Shown: one piece after another, positions 27,873-40,072 of the stretch
Position numbering within the stretch: position 1 is the first letter of the stretch
Layout of the letters: the number at the start of each line of letters is the position of its first letter
From: Tardibacter sp963781025
GTDB lineage: Bacteria; Pseudomonadota; Alphaproteobacteria; Sphingomonadales; Sphingomonadaceae
Assembly: GCA_963781025.1 (NCBI GenBank)
Contig: CAWADU010000003.1
Span: 806,001-870,000 of the forward strand
DNA length: 64,000 bases
Direction of reading: 5' to 3'
The notes under the pieces: model-generated
Told to the model about the DNA's origin: nothing
Databases searched by the model: none
The model's input: the letters and a program-made list of their open reading frames with translations, nothing else
Position numbers and translations under genes: made by a program

Positions 27873-29828
27873 TTGGGACCGATGCGACCCGAAACGGATT
27901 ACGGCAAGAATAGCCCCGCCATGCCATTGCGCAAGCGTGGATTTCTTCAGCGTCTCGCTCGCGATGCGCGCGGCAACGCGCTCGCTATCACCGCCGCCTG
28001 CATGATCCCGATCGCAGCCGCTATTGGCGGCGGCGTCGATATGTCGCGCGCCTATCTGGCCAAGGCGCGCCTCAACCAGGCCTGCGACGCGGCATCGCTT
28101 GCCGGGCGCCGGGCGATGACCAATGAGGACGTCGCCACCGCCGAGCCTGAAGCACTGAAGTTCTTCAACTTCAACTTCCCGCAAGGCACGATGCAGACCG
28201 CCGCGTTCGTACCAAAGGTAACGCACCCCGACACCGGCGTGATCCGCGTGGAGGCCGCCACCACCGTTCCCACCTCGGTGATGAAGATCTTCGGCTTCAA
28301 GGAAATTCCCATTTCCGTCGAATGCGACGCAACGCAGAATTTCAACAACATCGATATCGTCCTGGTGCTCGACGTTACGGGATCGATGGGCGACCCCATT
28401 GACGGCGTGGATAAGATAAACTCGTTGAAGACGGCTGTTATGGCTCTTTACGACGAGCTGTCGACCGCACAGACGCAGCTCAATTCACAGGGATTGCGCA
28501 TCCGCTACGGCATCGTTCCCTATTCGGCTTCAGTTAATGTCGGTTATCTGGTTCGCGCCAAGAACGCGAGCTACATCGCCACCAGTCATCCCTACCAGTC
28601 TCGCGTAGCCAATTGGGGGACAGAAACCTATATCGACCACTATGATACGACATCATCACCGTCATCAGCCACTGTAGGTCCCGTTACAACAACGAAAACT
28701 AACAAGAGGAACGCGTGCATTGCCCTCAATGGTACAGCTGTAACGGGGCCAACCAGTACAGTAAGCGGGAATACTACAACAACAACCACAGTTACAAAAA
28801 CGGTTGTTGCCACACATTCCACAAGCAGTGGCAACAGCAACGGTACATGTACGATTAAGACCACGACAAAGACGGATACTGTCGTGTCAACCACTACGCC
28901 TGTCTATGCCACACGTCCTCTTTTCCTGAACTGGACCTATGGTCCCACCACTAGCTATGACACAACCCTAGCCCAGTATGTGACCGGCGCAAGCGTGACG
29001 ACCCAGACTGGATCGAACGGCGCAAATGTCAGTTCATCGTGGAACGGTTGTATCGAGGAACGCGAAACCGTTCCGACGATCACCGCGACCAGCGCCACGG
29101 GCACATCTGATATTCCGTCAGGCGCTTGGGATCTCAATATCGATATGATCCCGACGGGCGATCAGAAGACCAAATGGGCGCCTCAGTGGAACAAAATCAT
29201 ATATCCGCCAAAGCTGCCAAATCCGAGCACGAATAATAGCTCAAGCAATCCTACGAGCTATTGTCCAGTAGAGGCAAAGCGACTCGCGGTCATGACTCGT
29301 AATCAGCTAGACACCTATGTTAATACGCTTTCTCCCGTGGGCAATACCTATCACGACATCGGCATGATCTGGGGCGCACGATTCATATCATCCAACGGGA
29401 TATTCGGCGACGACAACCCCACTTCATATCTTAAACCTGGAGCCTCAGGCACAGCACAACCTGTCAGCAAATACATCGTTTTCATGACCGATGGCACATT
29501 GGAGCCAGACTCTTCGATCTATGCCACCTATGGCGTCGAGACGCTGGATCAGCGTATCAAGGGCGGCACCTACAACACGGCTGTCACCGGCGGCAATGGT
29601 AGCGATCTTGAGAAACGGCATAGCAAACGCTTTCTCATGGCGTGTAACGCCGCAAAGAGCGGTGGCGCAACAATCTATACCGTCGCCTTTGGGCTGAGTT
29701 CTCCCGCTGCTCTTACCTCCTGTGCGAGTAGCGCCGATCAAGCTCTCTACAGTGCCAATGGCACCGATCTAAAGGACAAGTTCAAGATGATCGGCAAGCA
29801 GATCGGCGCGCTGAGGCTGGCGAAATGA
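27873..29828 (+). CDS. TadG-like pilus protein with VWA domain and Thr-rich insert
   Basis: The 651-residue protein starts with the TadG/TadE pattern RDARGNALAITAACMIPIAAAIGGGVDMSRAY, given here in parts, that is, a basic stretch, a hydrophobic segment, and VDMSRAY. A von Willebrand A domain follows with MIDAS residues DVTGSMGD (about residue 167) and later FMTDGTLEPD. Between its halves a Thr/Ser-rich region (encoded at about 28640-28900) inserts, with AT-richer codons (ACA, ACT, AAC) than the neighbours. GGAGAAGGG at 27860-27868 supports TTG 27873; ATG 27921 is an alternative. It overlaps the next gene by ATGA. It likely belongs to Flp/Tad pilus surface assembly. Confidence 0.8.
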   Translation: MGPMRPETDYGKNSPAMPLRKRGFLQRLARDARGNALAITAACMIPIAAAIGGGVDMSRAYLAKARLNQACDAASLAGRRAMTNEDVATAEPEALKFFNFNFPQGTMQTAAFVPKVTHPDTGVIRVEAATTVPTSVMKIFGFKEIPISVECDATQNFNNIDIVLVLDVTGSMGDPIDGVDKINSLKTAVMALYDELSTAQTQLNSQGLRIRYGIVPYSASVNVGYLVRAKNASYIATSHPYQSRVANWGTETYIDHYDTTSSPSSATVGPVTTTKTNKRNACIALNGTAVTGPTSTVSGNTTTTTTVTKTVVATHSTSSGNSNGTCTIKTTTKTDTVVSTTTPVYATRPLFLNWTYGPTTSYDTTLAQYVTGASVTTQTGSNGANVSSSWNGCIEERETVPTITATSATGTSDIPSGAWDLNIDMIPTGDQKTKWAPQWNKIIYPPKLPNPSTNNSSSNPTSYCPVEAKRLAVMTRNQLDTYVNTLSPVGNTYHDIGMIWGARFISSNGIFGDDNPTSYLKPGASGTAQPVSKYIVFMTDGTLEPDSSIYATYGVETLDQRIKGGTYNTAVTGGNGSDLEKRHSKRFLMACNAAKSGGATIYTVAFGLSSPAALTSCASSADQALYSANGTDLKDKFKMIGKQIGALRLAK

Positions 29829-30406
29829 GCGTCCGCGCCCTTCTCCGCCGCCTGCGCCGGGAAGAGCGCGGCGCAACGATCGTCGAATTCGCGCTGATCC
29901 TCCTGCCAATGACGGTACTGCTGATGGGCTCGCTTGAACTCGGCTATAGGGTCTATGCCCAATCGATTGTCGTTGGCTCGCTTCGTGAGGCCGCGCGAAT
30001 GGCTTCGACCGGTGGCTATACCGGCACCCAGATCGACACCTATGTCACCGACAGGCTGCACGCCTTTCGAAACAACGCCAATGTCGTGATCGACAAGCGC
30101 AGCTATTCCGATTTCAGCGGCGTAGGAGAGGCCGAGCCAATCACGTCAGGCACTGTCGCCAGCGGCACCTATTGCTACAAGGATATCAATAACAGCGGTT
30201 CGTGGGATGAGCAGGGCATTGCCGGTCTGGGCGGCGCCGAAGACGTGATCTATTACGAGGTCCAATTCAGCTATCCGACTCTGTTTCCTTTTGTGATCAA
30301 AGAATTGGGCTTTCCCGCGACCACAGTTGTGAAATCCAACACCATCGTCGCCAACGAACCCTTTGCCGCTGTGACACCACCCAACCCGACCATCCGTTGC
30401 ACTTGA
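29825..30406 (+). CDS. TadE-like pseudopilin
   Basis: A 193-residue protein with the TadE signature RREERGATIVEFALILLPMTVLL: a basic N-terminus, Gly then Glu at the cleavage-like site, and a single hydrophobic helix. The rest is a periplasmic domain ending RCT. TadE/F minor pilins support Flp pilus formation. The start overlaps the previous stop (ATGA) and another TadE-like gene follows 12 bases on, forming a three-gene set. The core Tad machinery (tadA-D, flp, tadV) is not in this window. Confidence 0.84.
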   Translation: MSVRALLRRLRREERGATIVEFALILLPMTVLLMGSLELGYRVYAQSIVVGSLREAARMASTGGYTGTQIDTYVTDRLHAFRNNANVVIDKRSYSDFSGVGEAEPITSGTVASGTYCYKDINNSGSWDEQGIAGLGGAEDVIYYEVQFSYPTLFPFVIKELGFPATTVVKSNTIVANEPFAAVTPPNPTIRCT

Positions 30407-30417
30407 GGAATGGATTG

Positions 30418-31035
30418 ATGCCTGCCATCGCACCAAAGCCCTGCTCTTTCCGCAGCCGACTGGCCATCGATGCGAGTGGCGTTGCGTTGATCGAATTCGC
30501 CTATTCGTTGCCGATCATCCTCACGCTTGGGCTGACCGGGCTGGAGACCGCGAACTACGCGATCGCTCATCAGCGCGCGGCCCAGATCGCGGTGATGACC
30601 GCCGACAACGCCAGTCGTCTGCGCACCCAGATGACCGAATCCTATGTGAACCAACTGTTCACCGGCGTCGAAAAGGCGGGCGGCAACATGGATTTCAAGC
30701 AGCACGGCAAGGTCATTCTAAGTTCGGTGCAAAACAACGCCGCCGGTACGGGCCAGTGGATACGCTGGCAGCGCTGCTTCGGTATGAAGGCGGGGCTGTC
30801 GAAATACGGCGCCGAGGGCAAAGGTCAGAACGACACATCGCTCGCGGGGTTGAGTGGCCTGACCGCACAAGCCGGTTCCGCAATCATGTTCGTCGAGCTG
30901 AGCTATGATTATCAGCCGCTGATCCCTCACAGCTTCCTTGAAGGAAAGACGATCGATTACCAATCCGCCGTCGTGGTCCGTCAGCGGACCGACTTCGGCA
31001 TCTCCGGCACCACGACCGCCGCCTGCACGAGTTGA
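30418..31035 (+). CDS. TadE/TadF-like pseudopilin
   Basis: The 205-residue protein starts at ATG 30418 behind GAGGAA. It has SRLAIDASGVALIEFAYSLPIILTLG, the TadE-like pilin helix with the conserved Glu (IEF) directly after the Gly region, then a soluble domain. It is third in the pilus operon. A palindromic repeat follows and separates it from the convergent ettA. No terminator with a T-run is seen apart from that repeat. Confidence 0.78.
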   Translation: MPAIAPKPCSFRSRLAIDASGVALIEFAYSLPIILTLGLTGLETANYAIAHQRAAQIAVMTADNASRLRTQMTESYVNQLFTGVEKAGGNMDFKQHGKVILSSVQNNAAGTGQWIRWQRCFGMKAGLSKYGAEGKGQNDTSLAGLSGLTAQAGSAIMFVELSYDYQPLIPHSFLEGKTIDYQSAVVVRQRTDFGISGTTTAACTS

Positions 31036-31050
31036 GGGACGAGTTTAAAC

Positions 31051-31078
31051 CGTCAACCCAGCTTGCGCTGGAATGACG
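31051..31078. repeat. Palindromic repeat between convergent genes
   Basis: CGTCA, AC, CCAGC, TTGC, GCTGG, AA, TGACG: two nested inverted arms. It is the best-formed copy of the palindromic family also seen at 4248 and 40595. Position between convergent tad and ettA genes fits a bidirectional transcription end. Confidence 0.65.
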
Positions 31079-31103
31079 AGAAAGTCCTCTCGGCGGTGGA
31101 GCG

Positions 31104-32786
<1,683 letters not shown>

Positions 32787-32950
32787 GCGCGCTCCGTCGG
32801 AACTTTCATATGTGGAATTGCGGGCGGCTTTAGCGAACCGCGCCGCGGTTGGCAAACCAGATGGGAATGGCCCGGCTCGCTGGCAAGACCGCGATATTCA
32901 CGATACCGCTTCCGCCCCCATGGGGAGGCGCCATCGGTAAGCCGGGGGCC

Positions 32951-34231
32951 TTACCGCAGATCCGCCAGAAGGTCCGCGATCTCCACGAAGGCGAAGGTGA
33001 CGGAACTGTCCGCCACGCCATAGGGCAGGAACAACTGGCTGCCATTTCGCAGTGCTCCGCAGGTGTAGACCACGTTCGGCACATAGCCTTCGCGATCCTC
33101 GTCGGCGGCCGACAACAGGGGCTGAACGCTGCGACCGATAACCTTCGATGGATCTTCCTTATCGAGCAGCACGGCGCCGATCGAATATTTGCGCATCGCG
33201 CCCACCCCGTGGGTGAGGAGCAGCCAGCCTTCGTCAAGCTCGATCGGCGCGCCGCAATTACCGATCTGTACCATCTCCCAGGGGTATTTGGGCTTCAGGA
33301 GCAGCTCGCCCTCGTCCCAATGCTCCAGCTTGTCGGACCGGATCAGGAAGAGATTCTCGCCGTCTTGCCGCCCGATCATCGCATAGCGGCCGCCGACACT
33401 GCGCGGAAACAGCGCCATCCCCTTGTTGCGGGCGGCCGAACCGGACATTGGCGCCAGATGAAAGCGACGGAAATCCCGCGTCCGCAGGATCTCGGACTGG
33501 ATGTCGCGCCCGCTATAGGCGGTATAGGTGCCGATCCATTCCAGCGATCCGTCATCGTGACGAAACTGCACCAGCCGGAGATCTTCAAGGCCGTTGCGCT
33601 GCTGCGCCGTCATCGGAAAGATGACCGTCCCTGACAAGGTGGTGTCCGGATGACGAAAGACCTCGACGCCGGCTCCTTCCCTGGTTTGGTGATTGATGGA
33701 GTTCGCGGCCGTGGCGAAAGGCGGCTCCGGTGACAGTTCGAAGCCGCCGTCGCCCGTCAGAATGCCCTCGCGGAAAGCGATCGAGGAAATATGCCCCTCT
33801 CCCACCGCCCGCAACGATATGATCACACGCTGCGCATCTTCCGTCAGGCCGGACTGGTCCGGGTGGGGAACGACGCTGGGGTTCATCAGCGCGGCGGCCG
33901 CATAACTGTATTCGTGGCAGAAGTAGGCGCCGATCAGCTCTTTCTTTTCGTCGCGGATATGCCTGGGGTCGAGCCCAAGGTGGCGTTCCACCTCATCATA
34001 GCGTTGCCGAAAGACGTTACGGGTCTGCCAATGTCGCGTTTCAAAATCCCGGAATACCAGCGCCAGTTCAGCCCGCGCCGTGCGCATGTCCATGGCCAGA
34101 ACGGCCTTCACGATTCGTTCGGTGCGGCTGGGCCCGGCCCCAACAGGCTCGATGCCGACATGGAACGGTCGCACGACTACACGAGAAGGATCCGCCTGCA
34201 ACCGCAGCGGATGATGCCGAACCTCTAGCAC
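32951..34231 (-). CDS. Glycoside hydrolase family 130 (mannoside phosphorylase-like)
   Basis: A 426-residue protein of GH130 type: NPSVVPHPDQ, LRAVGEGHISSIAFREG, GLEDLRLVQF with the proposed proton-donor Asp, TYTAYSGRDIQSEI, and KYPWEMVQIGNCGAPIELDEGWLLLTHGVG read in parts. GH130 enzymes phosphorolyse or hydrolyse beta-mannosides. The start is GTG 34231. It lies 30 bases after the GT4 gene, suggesting they build and recycle the same mannose-containing glycan. Substrate is not certain. Confidence 0.85.
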   Translation of the reverse strand: MLEVRHHPLRLQADPSRVVVRPFHVGIEPVGAGPSRTERIVKAVLAMDMRTARAELALVFRDFETRHWQTRNVFRQRYDEVERHLGLDPRHIRDEKKELIGAYFCHEYSYAAAALMNPSVVPHPDQSGLTEDAQRVIISLRAVGEGHISSIAFREGILTGDGGFELSPEPPFATAANSINHQTREGAGVEVFRHPDTTLSGTVIFPMTAQQRNGLEDLRLVQFRHDDGSLEWIGTYTAYSGRDIQSEILRTRDFRRFHLAPMSGSAARNKGMALFPRSVGGRYAMIGRQDGENLFLIRSDKLEHWDEGELLLKPKYPWEMVQIGNCGAPIELDEGWLLLTHGVGAMRKYSIGAVLLDKEDPSKVIGRSVQPLLSAADEDREGYVPNVVYTCGALRNGSQLFLPYGVADSSVTFAFVEIADLLADLR

Positions 34232-34261
34232 TATCGAAACCGCCCGTCGCTTATCCCAAGG

Positions 34262-36541
34262 TTACTCCGCCGCCAGCCTCCCCGCTGGCGCCGTCCGTGA
34301 AACTGCCTTGAGACGCATCATCGCGCAACAGGCAAGCTGGAAAGAAAGCACGGATTCCGCGCCCTGGTTCAAGTTGACGCGATCCGGCATCAGCCCGTCG
34401 TAACAACCGCCGTCCTCGTGCGTCGCCACGGGCAACTCCAGGTCATTGGCCCCCAGGAACCAGCCATAGGCACGCTCTGCCTCACTGATCCAGCGGGATT
34501 CGCCCGTCGCCTCATAGGCCGCGGCGCAAGCGTCGATTGTGGCGGTGGCCTCAAGCGGTTGCTGATCGAACGGCAGCGGCCGTTGCATCGAACGCCCGAA
34601 ACTGTCCGTCCCCACGGCGCGGAAGTGCCCGGCAGGCGCCGATTGCATATCCTTCAGCCACTCAAGCGTGGCGAGGCCATCGGCGATCATCCCGTCATCC
34701 GACAGGGCTATGCCGGCGCGCAGCAAGGCTTCGGGAAGGCGCGCATTGTCATAGGACAGCGAATCTTCCAGCCAATACCAGCCTTCCCGCCGGTTCTGGC
34801 GCAGCAACCCGCGCATGAAAGCGCCGTAATCCTTCATAATGTGCAGCGACATGCCATGCTCGGGGTGGGCGGTCTGCATGGCGGCAGCGCCGAGCATCGC
34901 GAAACTTCGCGACCGGACCGCCCCCAGCTCCAGCGCCATTCCGGCCGCCTGGTCGAACAGGCTGGAGGCCCAGATGCGAAGATCATAGTGGCGCGCCTGG
35001 GCGGCGGTAACGCCAATCGCCCACAGCGAACGGCCACAGCTATCCTCCGAACCCGCGGCCTCTTTCCACTGCCGGTCAAAACTCATGAAATTGCGAAAGC
35101 GGGTAAGGTCGCTGTTCCAGGCGTGCTGGACGAAACTTGCGTAGGTGATCGCAAGCTCATCGGCTTCCGCCGCGAGTGGGCCGTCCAGCTGGTGCATCAG
35201 CAAAAGAGCCCGCGCATTGTCGTCAACGCAATAGCCATGATCCCTGTTGGGCACCACATACAGGCTGTGCTGGAGAATGCCGCAGCCATCGGTCAGCCGT
35301 CGAACAGCGGCGAGCGTCGGCGGCAGCGCGGCTTTTCGGTCGGGCACCGGCGTGGCTCGCAATCGCAACGGCTTCTCCAGGGTTGCGTTCTCAAGCTCGC
35401 GGGCAGCCATTTCCGCGACCCGCGGCCAGATCATCGTCCGGCCACGCGTGTAGGCGCGGCGGGCAATCGCCTCCCGCACTTCCGGATGATCGAACAGATC
35501 GATGATTTCGGCCGCGAACTGGCCGGAATCGCCGAACGGCACCAATCGTCCATGGTCGCCCGACAGCAGATCCTCGGCATGCCAATAGGGCGTGGACACG
35601 ACCGGCTTGCCGACGCCGATCGCATAGGACAGCGTTCCCGAAGTGATCTGCGCCGCATTCAGGTAAGGCGTCACATAGATGTCGGCTGCCGCGAGGTAAT
35701 CCAGCAGCAGGTTCGTTTCGACGAATGCGTTGATGAAACACACGTTTCCAGACACGCCCAGCTCGTCCACGCGAGCAGCAAGCCGTTCCCGGTATGCCTC
35801 GCCCTCCTGCGCCAGCAGATGCGGATGGGTCGCGCCTAATATGACGTAAAGCACGTCGGGATAGCGGGCGGCGATCCGGGGCAGCGCCTCGATCATCGTC
35901 TCGATCCCCTTGTTCGGCGACAAGAGCCCGAAGGTGAGCAGCACCTTGCGCCCATCGAAGCCGAACGCTGCCTTGAACCCGTCGGGATCGGCCAGCGGAC
36001 GGTCGGGTATCCCGTGCGGGATGACCGAAATCCGGGCTGTGTTGATGCCGTGCACGTCCTCCAGCAGGCGCCTGCCATAGTCCGACATCACGATTATGCG
36101 CGATGCGCGGCGCAGGATGGTGTCGAGAACGCGTCGCTGATCCCCGTTCGGATGCGACAATATGGTATGAAGCGTAACGACCAGCGGTGCAGAAACCCGG
36201 TCGAGCAGCCGCGTGATCAAATCGCCCGCGGGGCCGCCGAAAATTCCGTATTCGTGCTGAAGCCAGATCGCATCGGCGCCGCTGTCGTTGATTTGCTGCG
36301 CTGCCGCCAGGTAATCGGCCACATTGCCCTGGGCGATGACGGCCGCTACCTCGGGCGGATAGGCCCGCTCGCAGACAGCGTCCTCCATCGCATAGACATC
36401 GACGGCAAGTTCTGGAAAACGTTGGACAAGCGCATTGCGGGTATCGGTCGTGAACGTCGCGATTCCGCATTTTCTCGGCAGATAATTGCCGATCAGCGCG
36501 ATTTTCGACAGTTTAGGAGTATCGTTTCCCGATTCGCCCAT
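34262..36541 (-). CDS. GT4 glycosyltransferase fused to an alpha/alpha helical domain
   Basis: The 759-residue protein has two parts. Residues about 10-390 are GT4: GNYLPRKCGIATFTTD, LLTFGLLSPNKGIETMIEAL, TPYLNAAQITSGTLSYAIGVGKPVVSTPY with the nucleotide-sugar Glu/Gly region, and DHGRLVPFGD. Residues 400-750 form a helical toroid-like domain (HGYCVDDNARALLLMHQL, YWLEDSLSYDNARLPEALL), similar to glycan-processing (alpha/alpha)6 folds. ATG 36541 has GAGGAG just upstream; GTG 36553 is less likely. It is transcribed with GH130. A single protein able to make and probably trim a glycan is implied. Confidence 0.83.
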   Translation of the reverse strand: MGESGNDTPKLSKIALIGNYLPRKCGIATFTTDTRNALVQRFPELAVDVYAMEDAVCERAYPPEVAAVIAQGNVADYLAAAQQINDSGADAIWLQHEYGIFGGPAGDLITRLLDRVSAPLVVTLHTILSHPNGDQRRVLDTILRRASRIIVMSDYGRRLLEDVHGINTARISVIPHGIPDRPLADPDGFKAAFGFDGRKVLLTFGLLSPNKGIETMIEALPRIAARYPDVLYVILGATHPHLLAQEGEAYRERLAARVDELGVSGNVCFINAFVETNLLLDYLAAADIYVTPYLNAAQITSGTLSYAIGVGKPVVSTPYWHAEDLLSGDHGRLVPFGDSGQFAAEIIDLFDHPEVREAIARRAYTRGRTMIWPRVAEMAARELENATLEKPLRLRATPVPDRKAALPPTLAAVRRLTDGCGILQHSLYVVPNRDHGYCVDDNARALLLMHQLDGPLAAEADELAITYASFVQHAWNSDLTRFRNFMSFDRQWKEAAGSEDSCGRSLWAIGVTAAQARHYDLRIWASSLFDQAAGMALELGAVRSRSFAMLGAAAMQTAHPEHGMSLHIMKDYGAFMRGLLRQNRREGWYWLEDSLSYDNARLPEALLRAGIALSDDGMIADGLATLEWLKDMQSAPAGHFRAVGTDSFGRSMQRPLPFDQQPLEATATIDACAAAYEATGESRWISEAERAYGWFLGANDLELPVATHEDGGCYDGLMPDRVNLNQGAESVLSFQLACCAMMRLKAVSRTAPAGRLAAE

Positions 36542-36691
36542 ACATCTCCTCACATATGGCTGACGTACGCTGCAATGACGGCGGACTCGGAGCTATAACA
36601 CGACCCGTTCTGAAAGGTTGCGTCATATTGTGCGCCGCAGCAAGAAAAATCGGTAAGTTGAAGCGAAGAACAGACTATTGCGAAAGACCTG

Positions 36692-36719
36692 TTGACTGAT
36701 GGACAATTCCGACTAGGTT
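36692..36719 (+). promoter_or_regulatory. Candidate promoter of the small lipoprotein gene
   Basis: TTGACT at 36692-36697 and TAGGTT at 36714-36719, 16 bases apart, stand about 50 bases before the gene start at 36772. This is close to a housekeeping-type -35/-10 pair but the -10 is weak. Confidence 0.35.
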
Positions 36720-36771
36720 CTGCCGGTGAAGGTGGCAACCGCCATCTTGCCAACAAGGTTGGGAGGTTTGG

Positions 36772-36996
36772 GTGAAGAAGCTTACTTTCGTTCTTGCTGC
36801 GGCTGGCCTGATGACGCTCGCGGCTTGCGGCGGCTCTAAGGAAGCCGCTACCGACAACGCCGCTGAAGTCATGGACAACGCGGCTGAATCCGTTGACATG
36901 GCTGCCGACAACATGGCTGCTGCCGCTGACAATGTTGCTGAAGCTGCTGACAACGCCGCTGACGCCGCCAAGGGTGCTGCCGACAACGCGATGTAA
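36772..36996 (+). CDS. Small Ala/Asp/Asn-rich lipoprotein with heptad repeats
   Basis: The 74-residue protein starts at GTG 36772 behind GGGAGG. A lipoprotein signal ends in LAAC, so Cys19 should be lipidated. The remainder repeats NAAE/DNAA, MAADNMAAAADNV and AADNAADAA with a spacing close to seven, predicting an amphipathic helix like that of Lpp-type envelope lipoproteins. A strong terminator follows immediately, so it is a single-gene unit. Function unknown; anchoring or spacing in the envelope is an inference. Confidence 0.78.
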   Translation: MKKLTFVLAAAGLMTLAACGGSKEAATDNAAEVMDNAAESVDMAADNMAAAADNVAEAADNAADAAKGAADNAM

Positions 36997-37042
36997 CTCG
37001 GTTTTGCTGCCGGCTTCGGTTGGCACACAACCCATAACGGAT

Positions 37043-37074
37043 AGGGCGCTCCTCGCGGGGCGCTCTATTTTTTT
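37043..37074 (+). terminator. Intrinsic terminator of the small lipoprotein gene
   Basis: AGGGCGCTCC, loop TCGC, GGGGCGCTCT forms a 10-bp stem with two G-U pairs. ATTTTTTT follows at once. It lies 47 bases after the stop. Confidence 0.9.
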
Positions 37075-37131
37075 GCCCGGCGTTGATGGTGCTGGTAATC
37101 CGGCTCGATTGCCGTCATATTCCGCCCGTTC

Positions 37132-37235
37132 CAGGGGAGCCGCGCTTGCATCAGTGCACAAGCGGCTGAGATAGGGCTAAGGCGCTCTGACCCATAGAAC
37201 CTGATCCGGTTCGCACCGGCGGAGGGACGGGACAA
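37132..37235 (+). ncRNA. TPP (THI-box) riboswitch upstream of thiC
   Basis: The conserved pyrimidine-sensor arm is GCGGCTGAGAT at about 37162-37172. The pyrophosphate-sensor arm is GAACCTGATCCGG at 37197-37209, closing with CACCGGCGGAGGGA. The P1 partner starts near 37132 (AGGGGAGC). Thiamine pyrophosphate binding should lower thiC expression. The next hairpin (37231-37262) and the GGAG at 37286 are the likely expression platform. Confidence 0.93.
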
Positions 37236-37262
37236 GCTTGCAATAAAAAGCTTTTCTTGTCA
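37231..37262 (+). promoter_or_regulatory. Hairpin after the TPP aptamer, candidate expression platform
   Basis: GACAAGCTT pairs with AGCTT and CTTGTC across GCAATAAAA, giving two stem segments separated by a small bulge. It lies between the aptamer and the thiC start and could compete with aptamer folding or act as an attenuator. The T-rich part (CTTTTCTTG) lies inside the right arm rather than after it, so termination is uncertain. Confidence 0.45.
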
Positions 37263-37296
37263 GCTGCCGGCCGAACCATTTGCTTGGAGATGGACC

Positions 37297-39168
<1,872 letters not shown>

Positions 39169-39179
39169 TGACACGGATG

Positions 39180-39200
39180 CCCTCCCCATCAGTGGAGGGG
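39180..39200 (+). terminator. Possible terminator after thiC
   Basis: CCCTCC, CCA, TCAG, TGG, AGGG forms a GC-rich hairpin with a 2-base bulge 12 bases after the thiC stop. Only a short T-run (GGTTTGG) follows, so it may be weak. Confidence 0.4.
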
Positions 39201-39247
39201 CTGGTTTGGGGTAATGACGGCGCTGACCCTGAGCTGGTAGCAGCATC

Positions 39248-40072
39248 TCAATCTGCTGGACGCCTCTCAAATTTGTTCACCGCCGTCCTGAATGCGCCGA
39301 GCAATTCGGACACGCAAAGACGCAGATTGTAAAGGTGCTTATCGAGAGTGTCCGCCAGCCTTGGCGCATCTGCAAAGTTCCCTAAGCAGAGATCCTCGCC
39401 GCCGCCAATGATCCTGTGTCCGAAATTGCCGACATTGATTGTTCCAGCTTGGACGGCTTCTTTATGAGCCAAGCGGTCCCTAATTGACTTTCCTCTTTCT
39501 TTATTCATTACGAAGCTAAAGTTAGGAACGTGTTTTTCGCAAACTGCACTCAAGGCATGCGCGACGGGCTGCGGATGATATTTTGTCGGCAAATGTTCCG
39601 CAAACCGCCGGAACGATGATTGCTCGTGCTTAAAATAAGTCGAAAATCCATAGGCAAGACGGTCGAGCGCGCGACGATACGCCATAATGAACGCTTGATA
39701 CTCAAAATGGCAGCATTGAAGACTGCCTAAAGTCGCAACAGTTCCCTTGCTGAAGATTTCGCTGCAATCATCTTGTTCCAAGATGGTGTGCACTGCCGTT
39801 TCGATCTCTCGCAGTCGGGACAGGTGACAGTCCTGAATCCCGTTCATGAATCGCACATAGGGTGTTAGCTCTCGTTCTGGTTCGCTACGCCATTTGTCTA
39901 TGAATTCCGGACGAGTGTTTATCCACTGAACGAACTCGACAAATGCCAAGTCTTCGTTGCGGGGAACCTCATACCCGGCAACTGCACGGATGGCCTGATC
40001 CGCATTTGCGTACTCGTCGCCGAAAAAGATCCGCAGCGCCGTATCCATGACCTGATCTCGCGGAGCGCTCAC
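39248..40072 (-). CDS. Third gene of a toxin-antitoxin operon; helical protein with HEPN-like RxxxxH motif
   Basis: A 274-residue protein not recognised by name. It is mainly helical and contains YQAFIMAYRRALDRLAYGFSTYF, then RDRLAH (39464-39481), an R-x4-H motif as in HEPN ribonucleases, followed by a Gly-rich segment. It is lower in GC than its neighbours, which suggests transfer. The start GTG 40072 overlaps the RelE-like toxin stop (GTGA), with GGGAGG 9 bases upstream inside the toxin gene, so translation is coupled. It could be a second toxin, a regulator of the pair, or a defence effector. RNase function is inference from one motif. Confidence 0.55.
   Translation of the reverse strand: MSAPRDQVMDTALRIFFGDEYANADQAIRAVAGYEVPRNEDLAFVEFVQWINTRPEFIDKWRSEPERELTPYVRFMNGIQDCHLSRLREIETAVHTILEQDDCSEIFSKGTVATLGSLQCCHFEYQAFIMAYRRALDRLAYGFSTYFKHEQSSFRRFAEHLPTKYHPQPVAHALSAVCEKHVPNFSFVMNKERGKSIRDRLAHKEAVQAGTINVGNFGHRIIGGGEDLCLGNFADAPRLADTLDKHLYNLRLCVSELLGAFRTAVNKFERRPAD

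Noticed and set aside
28640..28894. Separate minus-strand gene inside the VWA protein
   Set aside because: It is the antisense of the Thr-rich insert, giving a Val-rich reading without support.
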